Assembly (NCBI GenBank): GCA_963971575.1
Contig: OZ020616.1
Span: 32,964,306 to 33,028,305, forward strand
Reading direction: 5' to 3'
Source of the DNA: Liopterus haemorrhoidalis
Lineage: Eukaryota > Arthropoda > Insecta > Coleoptera > Dytiscidae
DNA length: 64,000 bases
Position 1 is the stretch's first letter. The number at the start of each line of letters is the position of its first letter. The notes under the pieces are model-generated. The model made no database searches and was not told the DNA's origin. It was given only the letters and a program-made list of their open reading frames with translations. The translations under genes were made by a program, and so were the position numbers. Below are positions 1 through 11,984 of this stretch, piece after piece.

Positions 1-1386
1 CCATGCACCAATATCAATTAGTTAAAATAAACATTTGCTTAAAACAAAACCTTCCAGAAGCAAATTATAAATTGTGATCTGAAAGTTTAGAGACTTTTTG
101 TTATCATTTCATTTCTCTACCACGAACTCAGCGACTAGATCAGCAAGCTCAGATACTCAATAACTATCTATTAGTTTCCTTCATTACAGATTGTCTACAG
201 CACAACAAGCTCAGAGACCGTTTATTTGTTTCTGCACACACAGTGCTTTATCATCAACATCATCAGCCCGTCGCCATAGCTTACCATCTGCCACCATGGT
301 TACAGAGCTATTACCGGACTGATGCCACTGGCAGCGGCATGTCTTGCGGTACTCGACAACCTTTTCTCTCAACTCATTAGCAATTACATTTATCAGTTTA
401 TTCTGCCAATCCGATCCCAGTGATCTGTCATTTATCTTTTCCAATAAACGCTCAAATTCAAAACTAAAATCTCGAAACTCAGATCTTAATTATCAAATCT
501 CAAACATCAAATCTCAAATCTAGTTTTTACTCATTATGGCTAACACGTGCCATATGATTTAACCAAAACAACCTCTTACCTCTTACCATTGTCGTCAACA
601 ATCTAATTAGTTACCTTCATACAATGTGTTTGTTAATAACAAAGCAACGCTCGTTCATCCTGACAATTTTTAGGGATCTTTGTTAAGATTCTGCATTTTT
701 CAAACAAATGTCACATTTCATATTTATTCCAATAAGTGTCATTTCCTTAGAAACCACTTGAAATAATTTTTGACAAAATAACTTGAAATTTGCCAATTTA
801 TTATCTAGTTCATAATTCATACTACCTTTATATGATTCTCAATCGTCACCTTTAACTTAAACCTTTACATTATCCTTTGCAATATTATACGACAATTTCT
901 GTACACCAATGTATTGTTGCATTAAAAAAATATTTTTAATATTGCACTTATAGTCTTCTATTTTAATTTTCTTGTGGGTGATAGGCCAATCACACTTCTG
1001 ATATTAATAAAAAAGGTATTTTATGAATAATAAGACATGATTTTATTGATCAACTAATACGTCTCGCACATCATATGATATATTTTATACTATTCTATTT
1101 ACATAAAACAATATGCCTTTGCAACGATATAGCACCCTACGATCGTTAATAAGTGTAAATGTTGCTTAATTATATTTTCGCTAACATACATATATATATA
1201 TATAGGGTGCTGCAGACAATATTTACGTAATTTGGGGGGATCCCGTGCCAGAAAAGGTAGAGAAACAATGGTGTAAAACATTGATATACCCTTATTCTGT
1301 ACATTCTTACATCGATGGAACATAAAAAAAACTAGCCAGATGTGCGTGATATAAGATATGGTCTAAGGAAATAAACATCGTTGGAA
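1..1386. other. AT-rich DNA without a recognised gene
   Basis: Apart from the open frame at 211-444, this stretch shows only AT-rich sequence, a short CAAATCT-like run near 490-520 and a small TA microsatellite near 1187-1204. Confidence 0.5.
211..444 (-). CDS. Unrecognised 77-codon open frame
   Basis: The frame has mixed amphipathic composition (DWQNKLINVIANELREKVVE, then CRCQW and WRRADDVDDK). No domain was recognised. The GC content is higher than its surroundings (around 45 percent by eye in 250-400), which suggests former coding sequence such as a transposon protein fragment. No ribosome or splice context supports expression. Confidence 0.2.
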   Translation of the reverse strand: MEKINDRSLGSDWQNKLINVIANELREKVVEYRKTCRCQWHQSGNSSVTMVADGKLWRRADDVDDKALCVQKQINGL

Positions 1387-3392
1387 TTTTTTTTTTTTTA
1401 AGACACTTCTGCTGCTTGGCTATTAGTGTCTGAAATTACTGTGGTTACATAATTGATACATGATTAGTATATTGATTGACATTATTAATTTTGAACTTAT
1501 ATTAGGTGACGAATATTGGTTGCCTGTAAGAAGTTGAGTACGTTATTAGTCATTGTTGAGTCTAGTCTTAAGTTGTCTTTAAGGTCTTGTTCTAAATTGT
1601 AGTTTGTGCGTAAGTTAGTGTAGCGTTGGCAGTTAATTAGTATGTGGTTAACGGTAAGTTGTTCGTTGCATACCTCACATAGTTTGTTGTCTAGTCTTGC
1701 CATGAGGTGTTCATGTGTGTGTCTAGTGTGTCCGATTCTGAGTCTTGTCATTATTACTTGTTCTCGTCTGTTGGTGCCTGAGTTCCAGTTTTGTATGTCT
1801 TCCTTAACTGTTCGAAGTTTGTTGTTGGTAGTTTCGCGCCACTTAGTCAATCTGCTCGTGTGGAGTTTCGTCTTGATGGTCTGTCTTATGTAGGTTTTAT
1901 TGGGGGGTAGGTAGAGTGTATCTTCATGACAGGTGGAATATCGGGCGGCTGTGTTGGCACGTTCGTTGCCTTCTATGCCAATGTGGGCAGGAACCCAGAT
2001 GAGGTGTACTGTTTTCGTTGGTTCCGCTGTCATCTGGTGTACTTGGTCTTGAATTTGTTGTATGACTATTTCTTTTGAGTAGGTGTTGTTGAGGGCTTGT
2101 AGTACACTTAGAAAGTCAGTGCAGACGGCTATGTTTCGGTAGGTGGTATCTGATGCCATTACGAGTGCTTTCAGAATTGCTACCGCTTCTGCTTCGAACA
2201 CACTACTGGTTGCTGGTAACTGGTACGTTTTACTCTCCTCGTTATGTACAGCAGCTATAGTACAGCTGTTGTCAGTTTTTGACGCATATGTGTAATAGAA
2301 CTGACATTCGTGCAGTTGGCGCTGTAGTTCCGCAAACTTGGTTTTTAACATCGTTGATTCTGTTTTTTTATATTTACTTAGACCTGTGTGTGTGTTTATT
2401 TTCCCAAAGAGCCAGGGTGGGGTATGATGGAAGGTAGTTGGTTGAATTGGAGGGATTAGAATATTGTTAGATTGTAAAATGGTGCTAATATATTGTTGTA
2501 ACTTGGTATTGTTATGTATGTTCAATGTATTCTGAATATTTGATTTTAAGAAAAAGTGATTGTATGTTGCATGGTTTGGTTTAGCAGCCAGATTTGTTAC
2601 ATACATCATGGTTAGTTTTTCTCGTCGCTCCTGTTACGTTGGCTCGCCGGCTTCGTTCAAGATACTGATGGATGGACTGGATTTAAATGCGCCTGTTGAT
2701 ATTCTGATTGCTGTGTGGTGGACTGCATCCAACAACTTAAGCGTTGTTTTGCTGGCAGTGGCATATGCAATGCAGCCGTAGTCAATTTTTGCTAATATTA
2801 ATGTTTTATAGATTTTTAGCAACGTATTTTTGTCTGCTCCCCATGTTTGATTTCCCAAGGTTTTCATTATATTTAATTTGTTGTTGCATTCGGCTTTGAT
2901 TTTATTTATATGTGGTTTCCATGATAGTTTCTTATCTATTGTAATGCCTAGGAATTTGATCTCGTTAGTATCTTGTATAGGTACGTTATTTAGTGTTAGG
3001 TCAGGATTTTTTTGTTTGCGCTGTTTGGTAAAGTTGATTAATTTAGTTTTCTCTGCAGAAAATTGGAAACCCGTGTTATCGGCCCATTTTTCTAGTTCTT
3101 TAATGGCGTCTTGTAGAAGGCGCGTGAGATTGTTCGAGTTAACACCTTTACAGAAAATAACTAGGTCGTCTGCATATAATAAACATTGAACCGGTTTTTT
3201 TATTTTCTCGTTAATTTTATTCATGCATAATAGAAATAGAGTAACGCTTAGAACTGAGCCTTGGGGAACCCCGTTTTCTTGGGTTTTCTCATACGAAAAG
3301 GTGCCATTAGCTCACACTTTAAGTTTTTTGTTAGCGAGGGAGTTCTTAATGAATTGGGCTATGTTTGTTGGAAATTTAACACATATTGTTTA
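1387..3392 (-). pseudogene. 5'-truncated non-LTR retrotransposon with RT and RNase H
   Basis: The minus strand encodes the second half of an ORF2 protein. Upstream to downstream it has NGVPQGSVLSV and LLYADDLVIF (reverse transcriptase core, 3224-3310 and below), KFLGITIDKKLSWKPHINKI and the thumb. An RNase H domain follows (VCTDFLSVLQAL and VPAHIGIEGNERANTAA) with a C-terminal Cys/His knuckle (CEVCNEQLTVNH). RNase H places it with the I-like or R1-like clades. Two in-frame stops break it: TGA at 3312-3314 and TAA at 2634-2636. The 3' end is a poly(A) tail, seen as the T run at 1387-1399. The 5' end is cut near 3392. It is a dead-on-arrival copy with few lesions, so fairly young. Confidence 0.85.
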
Positions 3393-5120
3393 GAATAACT
3401 ACATAAATCTACTTTCCTCATTTATATTTGACTTAAACTAAAATTACCAAAACAATTTATAACCTATAATAATACTTGTAAAAATTATTGTATAATATAG
3501 AATACCAGATTAGGAGCTAGAATATTTCATTAACTAATTTTCCCAAATGTTTCACCGATACCGATCTAAGGTGGGTGGGACCCACCTTAGATATATACAT
3601 ACAGGTCATTTCAAAATATAGTAATATGACTTGGCGACTCATAATTATTTAACAACGGTTTAAGGGATTAATAAGACTGCAAAGAACCAAAATGCACTGC
3701 AAGCCATAATTGACAATGATATTTAACTAGATTATAATATTTTTTCGCACAAATAGTTTTCCAGTTGGTTGCATATTTATAAAACTGAATCCGAATCTGT
3801 AATTATACCTCGCTTAATAGCGGTCTCTGTTCCATCTTTACCCACTCAGCATTCCTAGTGTTAGAGCCCCAAATGTCATGTTACTAACTTTTGGAATAAC
3901 TTGGTAACCTTTTGTTACCAAATTTCTACCCTCTAGGTTCTGCAGCTTATCTACTTCAGACAGAGACAGCAGACCGACAAATAGACAGACACCTTAGAGA
4001 CGGTATCTCTTGGTTATACCTACGAATCCCAAAAATGAGGAAGAAAGGAGAAACACTAAGGTCTGGGAGACATAAAACACAGACACATATTGAAGAAGAA
4101 ACGCTACCGGGCTTATTTAGAATCCTAATGGCGACTTTCTCATATACAGTATCTGTATAAGTCATATACAGTGTCAGTATAACAGACATTGGCTGTCATA
4201 CTGTGTGGAATTTTGCTACTAAATACCAAAATGGCGAAACGTTATTAATTATTATCCAGTCCTTTAGAATTTTTATAAATATTGTCGGTGTTAGAAAGAA
4301 TATTGTATACTATACCTGAATGAAAGGTTTTGTAACAATTTGTAACGAATGTGTTAATACAGCCAGATATCAGTTCTAAGACTTTCGAAAACCTTCCGTT
4401 GTTTTGAATCGTATTTTAGGAAATGTCATGGAAGGAAATAAGCCATAAATTACAAAACGTAACTTCAAGATTATTTTGTATATTTTATTGTTCATGTAAC
4501 AGCTGCACCACCCGAATTATTTTGATAACAAAGATATTATTCATAACAATAAATAGAGTGTTTATGCAATACATAATTTTACTATGTTAACAGTTTTATC
4601 ATGAAGGTTAGACAGAGTATAAATAATAACATGCAGCAAATTATGTGTTGTATAAATATGAATCAAAATTTATTGTAATTAACTTGGTTCCTGGCTGTGG
4701 TCTGGTGTATATGTAATGCATCAGATCCAGTCAAGAGCTGAGCCCGGTCGACCACGTAAGTTTATTTTTGTAACTTTAATATTTTATTTTTTTTAATATC
4801 ATTCTGTTTTAAAATGTTTTGTTTTTCATTTATTTAATATTCTTTTTTGTAACTTTAAATTTTGTTTTTCATTTATTGATTTTTTTTCTTTTTACAAAAT
4901 AAATTTACCATTATAAATTTTCCCACTTGTTTGACTTTAAAATTCCTATCAACAGAGAAGTTAGGGAAATTCAACCCTTTTTATTTTCCTAGTTTTATAT
5001 AAACTAGGTAGTGGCATCCATCCCCTACCGTTTTTACAGTTTGTTAAATTCTCCCCTTCCCCTGGCTGTTACATATTTATTGGTTAACGGGATAATTTTT
5101 TTAATGTTATGTTAAGAGCT
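3393..5120. other. AT-rich DNA, no gene; one short hairpin
   Basis: No coding sequence was recognised. At 3564-3592 there is a perfect inverted repeat with 13-bp arms (ATCTAAGGTGGGT) and a GGG loop. Around 3960-4000 there is a CAGACAGA-rich stretch of the type found in several dispersed repeats of this window. The rest is AT-rich. Confidence 0.5.
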
Positions 5121-5461
5121 TTTGATTGTTACAATTGGGATTTTCAAGTAGAATCTTTTAGCAGTTTTTACCTGTTATAAATCTGGCGGCAGTGGTCGGA
5201 TTCGAAATTACCGGTACCTTGATCGTTTTGCCATTAGCTACCGCAGAAATATATCGTTTTAATTTTATTTTAAAAATTTTAGACAATGTTTTTTTTTTCG
5301 TATTTTGAATGTTACAGCGGCACAAGATTACTTGCCGCTTAATACAGATTGTTTAATTGAATAGATATTTTTTAAAGACAGATGAAAACGTTTTACAATT
5401 TGATTTGATTGTTACAATTGGGATTTTCAAATAGAATCTTTTAGCAGTTTTTACCTGTTAT
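5121..5461. repeat. 58-bp direct repeat pair
   Basis: The segment 5121-5178 recurs at 5404-5461 in the same orientation with a single mismatch. It begins TTTGATTGTTACAATTGGGA and ends TTTTACCTGTTAT. The 225 bp between them are not repeated nearby. Such near-identity suggests a recent tandem duplication or flanking repeats of an element. A weaker match to its core lies near 10125-10150. Confidence 0.6.
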
Positions 5462-5507
5462 ATTCAAAATGACTTCTGTTCACAGATCTTGCCTAATAAC
5501 TTTGATA

Positions 5508-5674
5508 TCATCTGTCTCATTTTGTAATACGTAACTAAGAGTGAAAGTTCATTTTTTATTTTGTATATTGACAATGCATTTGTAATTGTATCATAGTATT
5601 GGTTCACACGAATACGCCAAAGTCTGTTTACCAAAGTAACCCGATCTAGTTTCGTATTACAAATTGAGACGGAT
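5508..5674. mobile_element. Short MITE-like inverted repeat element
   Basis: The ends form imperfect terminal inverted repeats of about 26 bp (left TCATCTGTCTCATTTTGTAA, right the complement of TAATCCGTCTCAATTTGTAA). They are flanked by TA on both sides (5506-5507 and 5675-5676), as expected for a Tc1/mariner-type MITE. There is no coding capacity. Confidence 0.5.
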
Positions 5675-6329
5675 TATACCATTATCACCATTCCAAGAAT
5701 ATAAATTAATGTCGACAAAAAAATCAATATGTTTCGAAAAACTAATCTGATCAAAATTTCCTGTTAAACTGTTTTTCATCAATGCACATGTTGAGATTTT
5801 TTAAAAAGATTTTTAGATCAATCTCTTTGAAAAATAAGGTATGAGACAGTTTTGTTGAAAACCCCATAAAGGACTTGTTATTTCAACAGTAAAAGTTTAT
5901 TGGTTTATCTACGTATTAAGAGGTTGCATTTGATACCATACTTAAAATTTAATAAAAATATATATTATTTCGTTGAATACATGTTTTTTTTTCCGCGGTG
6001 GGTTTTTTTGAACTGTCAATAGTTTTCCTATAAAAATAATAATTCATCACTAATACAGGTCTAGCAAGTCCAGGCTTGTTATGCTTTTGTATCTTTTGTT
6101 CCCTTAATATTCCAAATGACTAATATTAATTCGACGGTCTTATCTAGTTTTGTTGTCTTTCTACATTTCCAGGTCATCTTATGTTTTCCTGTACATGGAT
6201 TTAAGACTTGTACAATTTTGCCAATTTTCAACTTTCGAGGTCCAGCCGTTTCACAATTCTACCACAATTTCTACCATGCAGATAGACAGACAAACAGACA
6301 GGCACATGAGTGACGTAAGTGTTTTTAGG

Positions 6330-7410
6330 GTTTTGTAGATATGACCAAAAAAACCCTTATACCGTCATTTTGTCGTCTGTCTGTCTGTTCGGTAAAAATT
6401 GTAGCCAAACGGCTAAACCTAGAGAGTTGATATTTGGCATGCTTATACAACTCTTTGACCCGCACATAGGTTAAATACTAAAACATCTAAAAAACATATC
6501 CCCCTAAAATAATAAAAAAATATGTGCTCATCGAAAAAAATCGAATCAAATGAAAACCCTTAGTAAGTGGATTAACGATCAAAATTTTATTTTTGCAAAA
6601 TAAATTATACTCTATCTCAGAAAGACTGATAGTAGTAAAATTTATTATTTGTAAAAAGTTATTGTTTTTTCACACAGAAGCGGCAAAACAAAAGCGACAA
6701 AATATGAATACTTCGAAACGAAATATTGTTAAAAACAACTGAGTGTGCCGCACATATTATAAGGGAATACGAACTAGGGTTAAACACAGTAGGTCATAAA
6801 AATTTGACCCTAAAATTTTGAGGAAAAATATGGACACAAGGGTGTGTTTAATGATATGATAAATATGGTCACCGGCGTGCGTTTAATAAAATGATAAATA
6901 GTAATATAGAAATACAAAAAACCAATTTAAACGTGTTTAAAATGTGCACGCCACTGGTAACTGCCTGACAAAATGATTTATTACTATCAGTCTTTCTGAG
7001 ATAGAGTATAATGTACAATTAAAGTAAAGTACATTAGTGTGAACCGGAATAATACAACAGGAATTATTGATCAGATTATGTTTTCGGAAAATAACGCATT
7101 TTATGTGTTTTTTTCGTTGGCGATGTACAAAATTTATAGTCATGTAACACACTAGCCTGGAAGACGTATCCTGGTCTAGTGGTTAGCTTATTCGCCTGCT
7201 ACGCAACAAACTAAGGTTCGCTTCCGGCTAGAGGAGACAATTTTATTTTTTGTTTTTGCTCTTAGATTAACAGACGATAAATTATTTTAAAAATGTTTTT
7301 CCGTGATTACTACAAAGCAAAATTTATCCTACACACTCAGCATGCCGCCTTCACTTATTATATATCTGCGAAACCCTGAAATATGTGAAAATTCACACTT
7401 CACATCAATT
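6330..7410 (+). repeat. Dispersed repeat D1, copy 1
   Basis: This composite repeat recurs in inverted orientation at 13090-13925. It runs from a TTTTGTAGATATGACC start through a GTCTGTCTGTCTGTT run and AGCCAAACGGCTAAACC (6330-6500), then a region that reads on the minus strand as RKHNLIN and NSCC (6937-7152), a tRNA-like segment (7165-7235) and a GCGAAACCCTGAAAT end near 7375. The order is the same in the second copy. The clade is unknown; a SINE or a non-autonomous element with a tRNA-derived part is possible. Confidence 0.65.
7165..7235 (+). repeat. tRNA-like segment inside repeat D1
   Basis: The sequence has an A-box-like TCTAGTGGTTAGC and a B-box-like GGTTCGCTTCC at tRNA spacing, with an Asp/Glu-type 5' half. 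The anticodon arm does not pair well and the equivalent part of the second D1 copy is diverged. It is therefore read as a tRNA-derived SINE component and not a tRNA gene. Confidence 0.45.
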
Positions 7411-8058
7411 TTTTTATATTACAAACAAAACCCGAATAATTTTAAGATGTTCCGCCACTGTTGTAATTTATTATAATTCTACATTTGGATTTCCAATTTT
7501 AATACCATTGAACATCAAAAATGTATGTCGCCCTGATTTTCGACAGAAAATTGAATTGACATTAAATTTCAATTGTAGTGTGGGAACATATCTACTGACC
7601 ATGAAGTTAAGATTATAGTAACCAAATATTCCGTCATTGAGTAAATGAATAAACATTTGGAAACTATCGCAGGAAATTGTATATTGAAACTTTATTTTTT
7701 TCCGAAACTAAATGGTACTTGCGTCAGATTAGGTGGCATTATTTTCCAATTTGAAAAAGTAGTAATTTATATATTTCAAATATCTACTTTTATCTGTCTA
7801 TACAAAAAAATGTCTTGTAAATAATCTAAATAATATTGTATTATAAAATCATATGTTACCTATGACAACAAGTACAAGAAATTATTATGATGATTAAAAT
7901 TAGAAAATTAATACTCTTTGTCGGCAGGGACCACAATGTCGCCTTTACTGGTTACCAACTACAAACTCTATTGTTTTTTGTTCGTTCTTCATTATAACCT
8001 CATTAACAATTAGTAGGCGTTCAGTTTTTCACAGTTACAAGTTCTTATATATTTTACA
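7411..8058. other. AT-rich DNA, nothing recognised
   Basis: No open frame with coding features, no repeat matching the rest of the window and no paired termini were seen. Confidence 0.5.
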
Positions 8059-9441
8059 TAGCTTATGGTCTATTTCAAAGTAGAAAAATGTGTGTAAGAA
8101 GATAGGAGCTGTTTGTCCTTGCTTCGGATTGGTTTAGATCGTCATCCCTATTACACTGTAAAAAATATTGTTTTTAGTCCAAGTTGACAGATGTTCAGTG
8201 TCGTACATTGGAAATATATATTATTTATATTATTTAATTTTTCTCATATATTTTGTTATTATTTACATATTTAGACTTTTATTTATATTCTTGGCGTAGA
8301 TTTTATGGAGAAAATTCTCCATGTACAGTCTGTTCCAAACGGTTAAGCGGAACTAAATGGGAATTTAGTTCTTTTAGGTTGTCACGAGAAGGGACCTTAC
8401 TTGGGTTATTTCATTTTTTACGTTGGGATGTCAAAATTTAAAATTCCAACAATGAAACCATGGAAACGAATGACATATGTCAAAATTAAATATTTTTTTT
8501 AGATATTTTAATGACAAAAAAATAAATAAATGGGAAATTTGTATTAAGAATGACACAAAAAATCAAAATATAAAAATGTTTATTGTAAGTATGATTTACA
8601 AAGCTTAAACAAAACGGCCGAAAGGCACGATTTAAACGATGAAAGTAACTAGATTGCAAAATCTAGTTCCGCTTAACCGTTTGGAACAGACTGTAATTTG
8701 TTTTTACGCAGTTATATATTTTTTAGGTTATCTGACATATAAATATTTTTTGACAGTTGACAATTAACAGATCAAGAAAGAGGACGAATGTGAGGCCAAA
8801 AGACAGCCCAGCTGATTGTGCCCAAAGAAGAAGTTATTGATATAATTTTTAGACCTTCGTATATACATATATTTTTAATTTTTATTTACAACTTTTTCAA
8901 ATTTCCCATTAAACTGAATTTATGTCGTATAAATAACGTAAGTGTATTATCTGCCTTGTTTATTTCAATATCTTATTAAAATTTTTTACATTAAAAAAAA
9001 AATTACTTGCTAACCCAGTTGCTACGCCCATGCCCTAGTTGTAACTTATTTTAAATTTCCCGCTATACTGTATTTGATCAGTGTAAATCGTACTCGGTTC
9101 GCAGCGCTATCTACTTTTTTCTACTTTGAAATAGACCATAGGTATAAGCTGTTCACTTTTGTAAAAACACACTAGATCTGGTTATTTTGGTTACTTTTAT
9201 GGTGTGTTACTGACTTTAAATGTCAATTAAAAATATTCTTTACGCTGTAAAACCGACTTTAGGTTGATAAGGTTATGATCATTATAATTAAGATATCATT
9301 TTTCATTATGACATGTCAAATGGATCGGCATTTTAAAAAAGTGACATTTTATAATACGAACATGACATACAGCTTCAAAGGTGCAAACTATTGAAAACAA
9401 AATTCCCTCTTAGTTTGTTCTTACAAAAGTGAACAGCTTAT
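8059..9441 (+). mobile_element. Tandem related element, copy A
   Basis: This copy is collinear with copy B (9442-10960), from AAAATGTGTGTAAGAAGATAG at its start to the end TTACAAAAGTGAACAGCTTATA. It differs by holding the MITE at 8326-8693 and lacking the one at 9874-10222. An inner inverted repeat (GGTCTATTTCAAAGTAGAAA at 8067-8088 and its complement near 9115-9138) suggests DNA-transposon ends. No transposase is encoded. The superfamily is unknown. Confidence 0.6.
8326..8693. mobile_element. MITE (pogo/Tc1-like), with empty site in copy B
   Basis: Terminal inverted repeats start CAGTCTGTTCCAAACGGTTA and continue for about 30 bp at both ends. TA is duplicated on each side (8324-8325 and 8694-8695). 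The related copy B reads straight through this position (CCATGTAATTTG near 9722), so it preserves the pre-insertion site with a single TA. A degraded relative is at 27305-27484. Confidence 0.85.
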
Positions 9442-10960
9442 ATAAACAGTTCATTTTTTTAAGAACAAACTATGCTCTATGTCACCTTAGAAAAATGTGT
9501 GTAGGAAGATAGGAGCTGTTTGTCCTTGCTTCGGATTGGTTTAGAACGTCATCCCTATTACACTGTTAAAATATTGTTTTTAGTTAAAGTTGACAGATGT
9601 TCAGTGTCGTACATTGGAAATATATATTTATATAATTTTATTTTTTTCGTATATTTTGTTATTATTTACATATTTAGAATTTCATTTATATTATTGGAAT
9701 AGATTTTATGGAGAAAATTCGCCATGTAATTTGTTTTTACGCAGTTATATATTTTTTAGGTTATCTGACATAAATATGTTTTGACACTTGGCAATTAACA
9801 GATCAATATAGAGGAGTAATGTGAGGCCAAAAGACAACCCAGCTGATAGTGCCCGAAGAAGAAGTTATTGATACAGAGCGATCAAGAAATGTTGTCCGTT
9901 ATGCAACATTTGACAGAAACATTTAGTTATCAAATTTATTTACAAGGACATGTACACATAGGCGTACATTCTATTTGTATTACCTTATACGAATTGATTA
10001 TTAAATGAACACTATTTTTCTCCACACGCCAATGAGTTGACAACAGGTATTAAGTTAGGAACACATATTTTCGTTGTTTCTCGTGTGAGTTCGGCCCAAC
10101 GAAGTAATCTGATTGGTTTTTTGTTAAATTGGGATTTTCAGCTGTGGATTAGAATACAGTTTTGATATTTTTAAACTCATTGTTTACTGTTACGTAACTA
10201 ACAAGAAATTATGATCGCACGGTATAATTTTTAGCCTACATATATACATATATTTTTAATTTTACAATAAATATTTAAGTAAGAAACTTTATCTCTGAAG
10301 ATATATTGTCTATTTTATTGCTTTATTTAAACACTTTTAGCCAAATCTCTTTTTATACATAGTTCATAATTTGTAAAAATTAATATTTTTTTTAACTTTT
10401 TCAAATTTTCCATTAAACTGAATTTATGTCGTATAAATAACGTAAGTGTATTATCTGCCTTGTATATTTCAATATCTTATTAACCTTTTTTATATTTAAA
10501 AAAGAAAAATATAATCACTAGCTAAGCCAGTTACTACGCCCATGCCCTAGTTGTAACTTATTTTAAATTTCCCGCTATACTGTATTTGTCCAGTGTAAAT
10601 CGTACTCGGTTCGCAGCGCTATCTACTTTTTCTAATTTATAGACCATAGATCTGGTTATTTTGGTGATTTTTATAGTGTATTGCTGACTTTTCGAAACTT
10701 GATTATATTGTAAAAAAGGCTTTACAGTTTCGGGTTATGTTTGTATTATTTTAGGTTAGTATTATATTTACAAAATATTTAAGATGTCACTATTCAAAAT
10801 GAAATATGACAAATGATATTTTTTTAAATGACATATTTATAATCTGACTTTTCAAATTATTTTTCTGTAATACCAACATGACATACAGTTTCAAAGGTGC
10901 AAACTGTTGAAAACAAAATTTCCTCTTAGTTTGTTCTTACAAAAGTGAACTGCTTATATA
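9442..10960 (+). mobile_element. Tandem related element, copy B
   Basis: This copy has recognisable inverted termini: AACAGTTCATTTTTTTAAG at about 9446 and the complement of AGCAGTTCACTTTTGTAAG ending near 10955, both continuing into AACAAACTA. It abuts the matching terminus of copy A directly. It carries the MITE at 9874-10222 and an extra AT-rich 100 bp near 10270-10390 that A lacks. No protein is encoded. Confidence 0.6.
9874..10222. mobile_element. MITE with empty site in copy A
   Basis: The ends CAGAGCGATCAAG and the complement of CCGTGCGATCATA form a 13-bp imperfect inverted repeat flanked by TA (9872-9873 and 10223-10224). Copy A reads ATTGATATAATTTTT at the same position near 8840, so it lacks the insertion. 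The element is non-coding and Tc1/mariner-like by its TA target. Confidence 0.75.
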
Positions 10961-11306
10961 GGATGGTAAATACCGTATGATTTAGTCTACGTGGTTAAAT
11001 AATACCAAAGTTTATGTTTTATTATTATTCTTTTTTTTGTGGCAATATTGATGTAGGTACACATAGTTTTTTTTTATCTCGATTTCTCTACTTTATAACT
11101 CGGTGATTTAGATACATCGGGCTGCAGCTGAAAACCTCAGGTGTGGCACGCGTGCCACCTATTTCACCTGTACAGAGCTTATAGTAGGTGGCTAACGAAT
11201 TAGAAATTTTAGTATATGCAGATGTCGCAAAAAAATTTCACTACATTTTATTATCAGGTAAAACGCTGAACTTTATTTTTGTCGCAGATTTAACGGTTGG
11301 GAAATG

Positions 11307-11565
11307 ATGGCCCAATCCAGATTAAGTTTTGAAGAAATAAAGTTTGTGTTAAAGTGCTACTGGAAGTGAAAAAACGCGGTAGAAGTGCAAAGACGATTTC
11401 GATGAGAATTTCACACTGGCGGGTCAGTGTGTAGTAGATTCACCATAAGACGAATTAGAGTTAAGTTTAAGGCAGATGGAACTGTTCAAAATATTCAGAG
11501 CCAACGTTCCGGAAGAGCTTCAAAATACGATGGACACTATCCTTTGGAATTCTTAGTGCACTAGC
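11307..11565 (+). pseudogene. DUF4817-like transposase N-terminus, left copy
   Basis: The frame reads MAQSRLSFEEIKFVLKCYWK and is then stopped. Further matches to the right copy continue in shifted frames (NAVEVQRRF, RFTIRRIR, ADGTVQN). The pattern of an HTH with a Q-R-F-R and T-I-R-R core is that of the helix-turn-helix domain found at the start of many arthropod mariner-like transposases. It is more damaged than its partner. Confidence 0.6.
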
Positions 11566-11589
11566 AACCTGGCGAAGTGATGTACTTGG

Positions 11590-11853
11590 CTATAGACGAT
11601 ACATTTCTAATACCATTTCTTCCGTGTCTGCGTCAGTCGATGATCTTGAAGCTCCGGAACGTTGTCTCTGTCTATTTTGAACAGTTCCATCTGTTTCAAA
11701 CTTACCTCTAATTCGTCTTATGGTGAATCTATTAGGCGGATCAGTGTGAAATTCTCTCCAAAATCGTCTTTGCACTTCTACCGCGTTTTCGCACTTGCAG
11801 TAGCACTTTAACACAAACTTTCTTTCTTCAAAACTTAATCTGGATTGGGCCAT
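11590..11853 (-). pseudogene. DUF4817-like transposase N-terminus, right copy
   Basis: This frame is open for 87 codons: MAQSRLSFEERKFVLKCYCK, then NAVEVQRRFWREFHTD, RFTIRRIRGKFETDGTVQN and a basic RSGASRSS linker. It looks like the DNA-binding head of a mariner-like transposase with no catalytic DDD/E domain after it; the reading ends where the inverted partner begins. Confidence 0.65.
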
Positions 11854-11984
11854 TATTTCTCAGCCCTTAAATCTGCAACAAAAATCAAATTCAGCGTTTT
11901 ACCTGCTAATTAAGTATGGTAACATTTTTTTGTGACAACTAAAACTAATTTTGCTTCTACAAATGATAGTTAAGTATTATAATT

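Larger units (their letters stand above)
11225..11945. repeat. Inverted repeat of two transposase 5' ends
   Basis: The left arm (about 11225-11530) and right arm (about 11600-11945) are inverted copies, roughly 80 percent alike by eye, with their coding directions converging. Each arm holds an upstream segment (GGTAAAACGCTGAA) followed by the start of the same protein. The two 5' ends therefore face outward, as if only the head of a transposon had been duplicated in opposite orientation. Confidence 0.7.

Noticed and set aside
1642..3189. Plus-strand open frames of 60-100 codons
   Set aside because: Shadows of the minus-strand non-LTR element, whose motifs lie on the other strand.
7165..7235. 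A functional tRNA gene
   Set aside because: A- and B-box-like words exist but the arms do not pair and the segment is part of a dispersed repeat.
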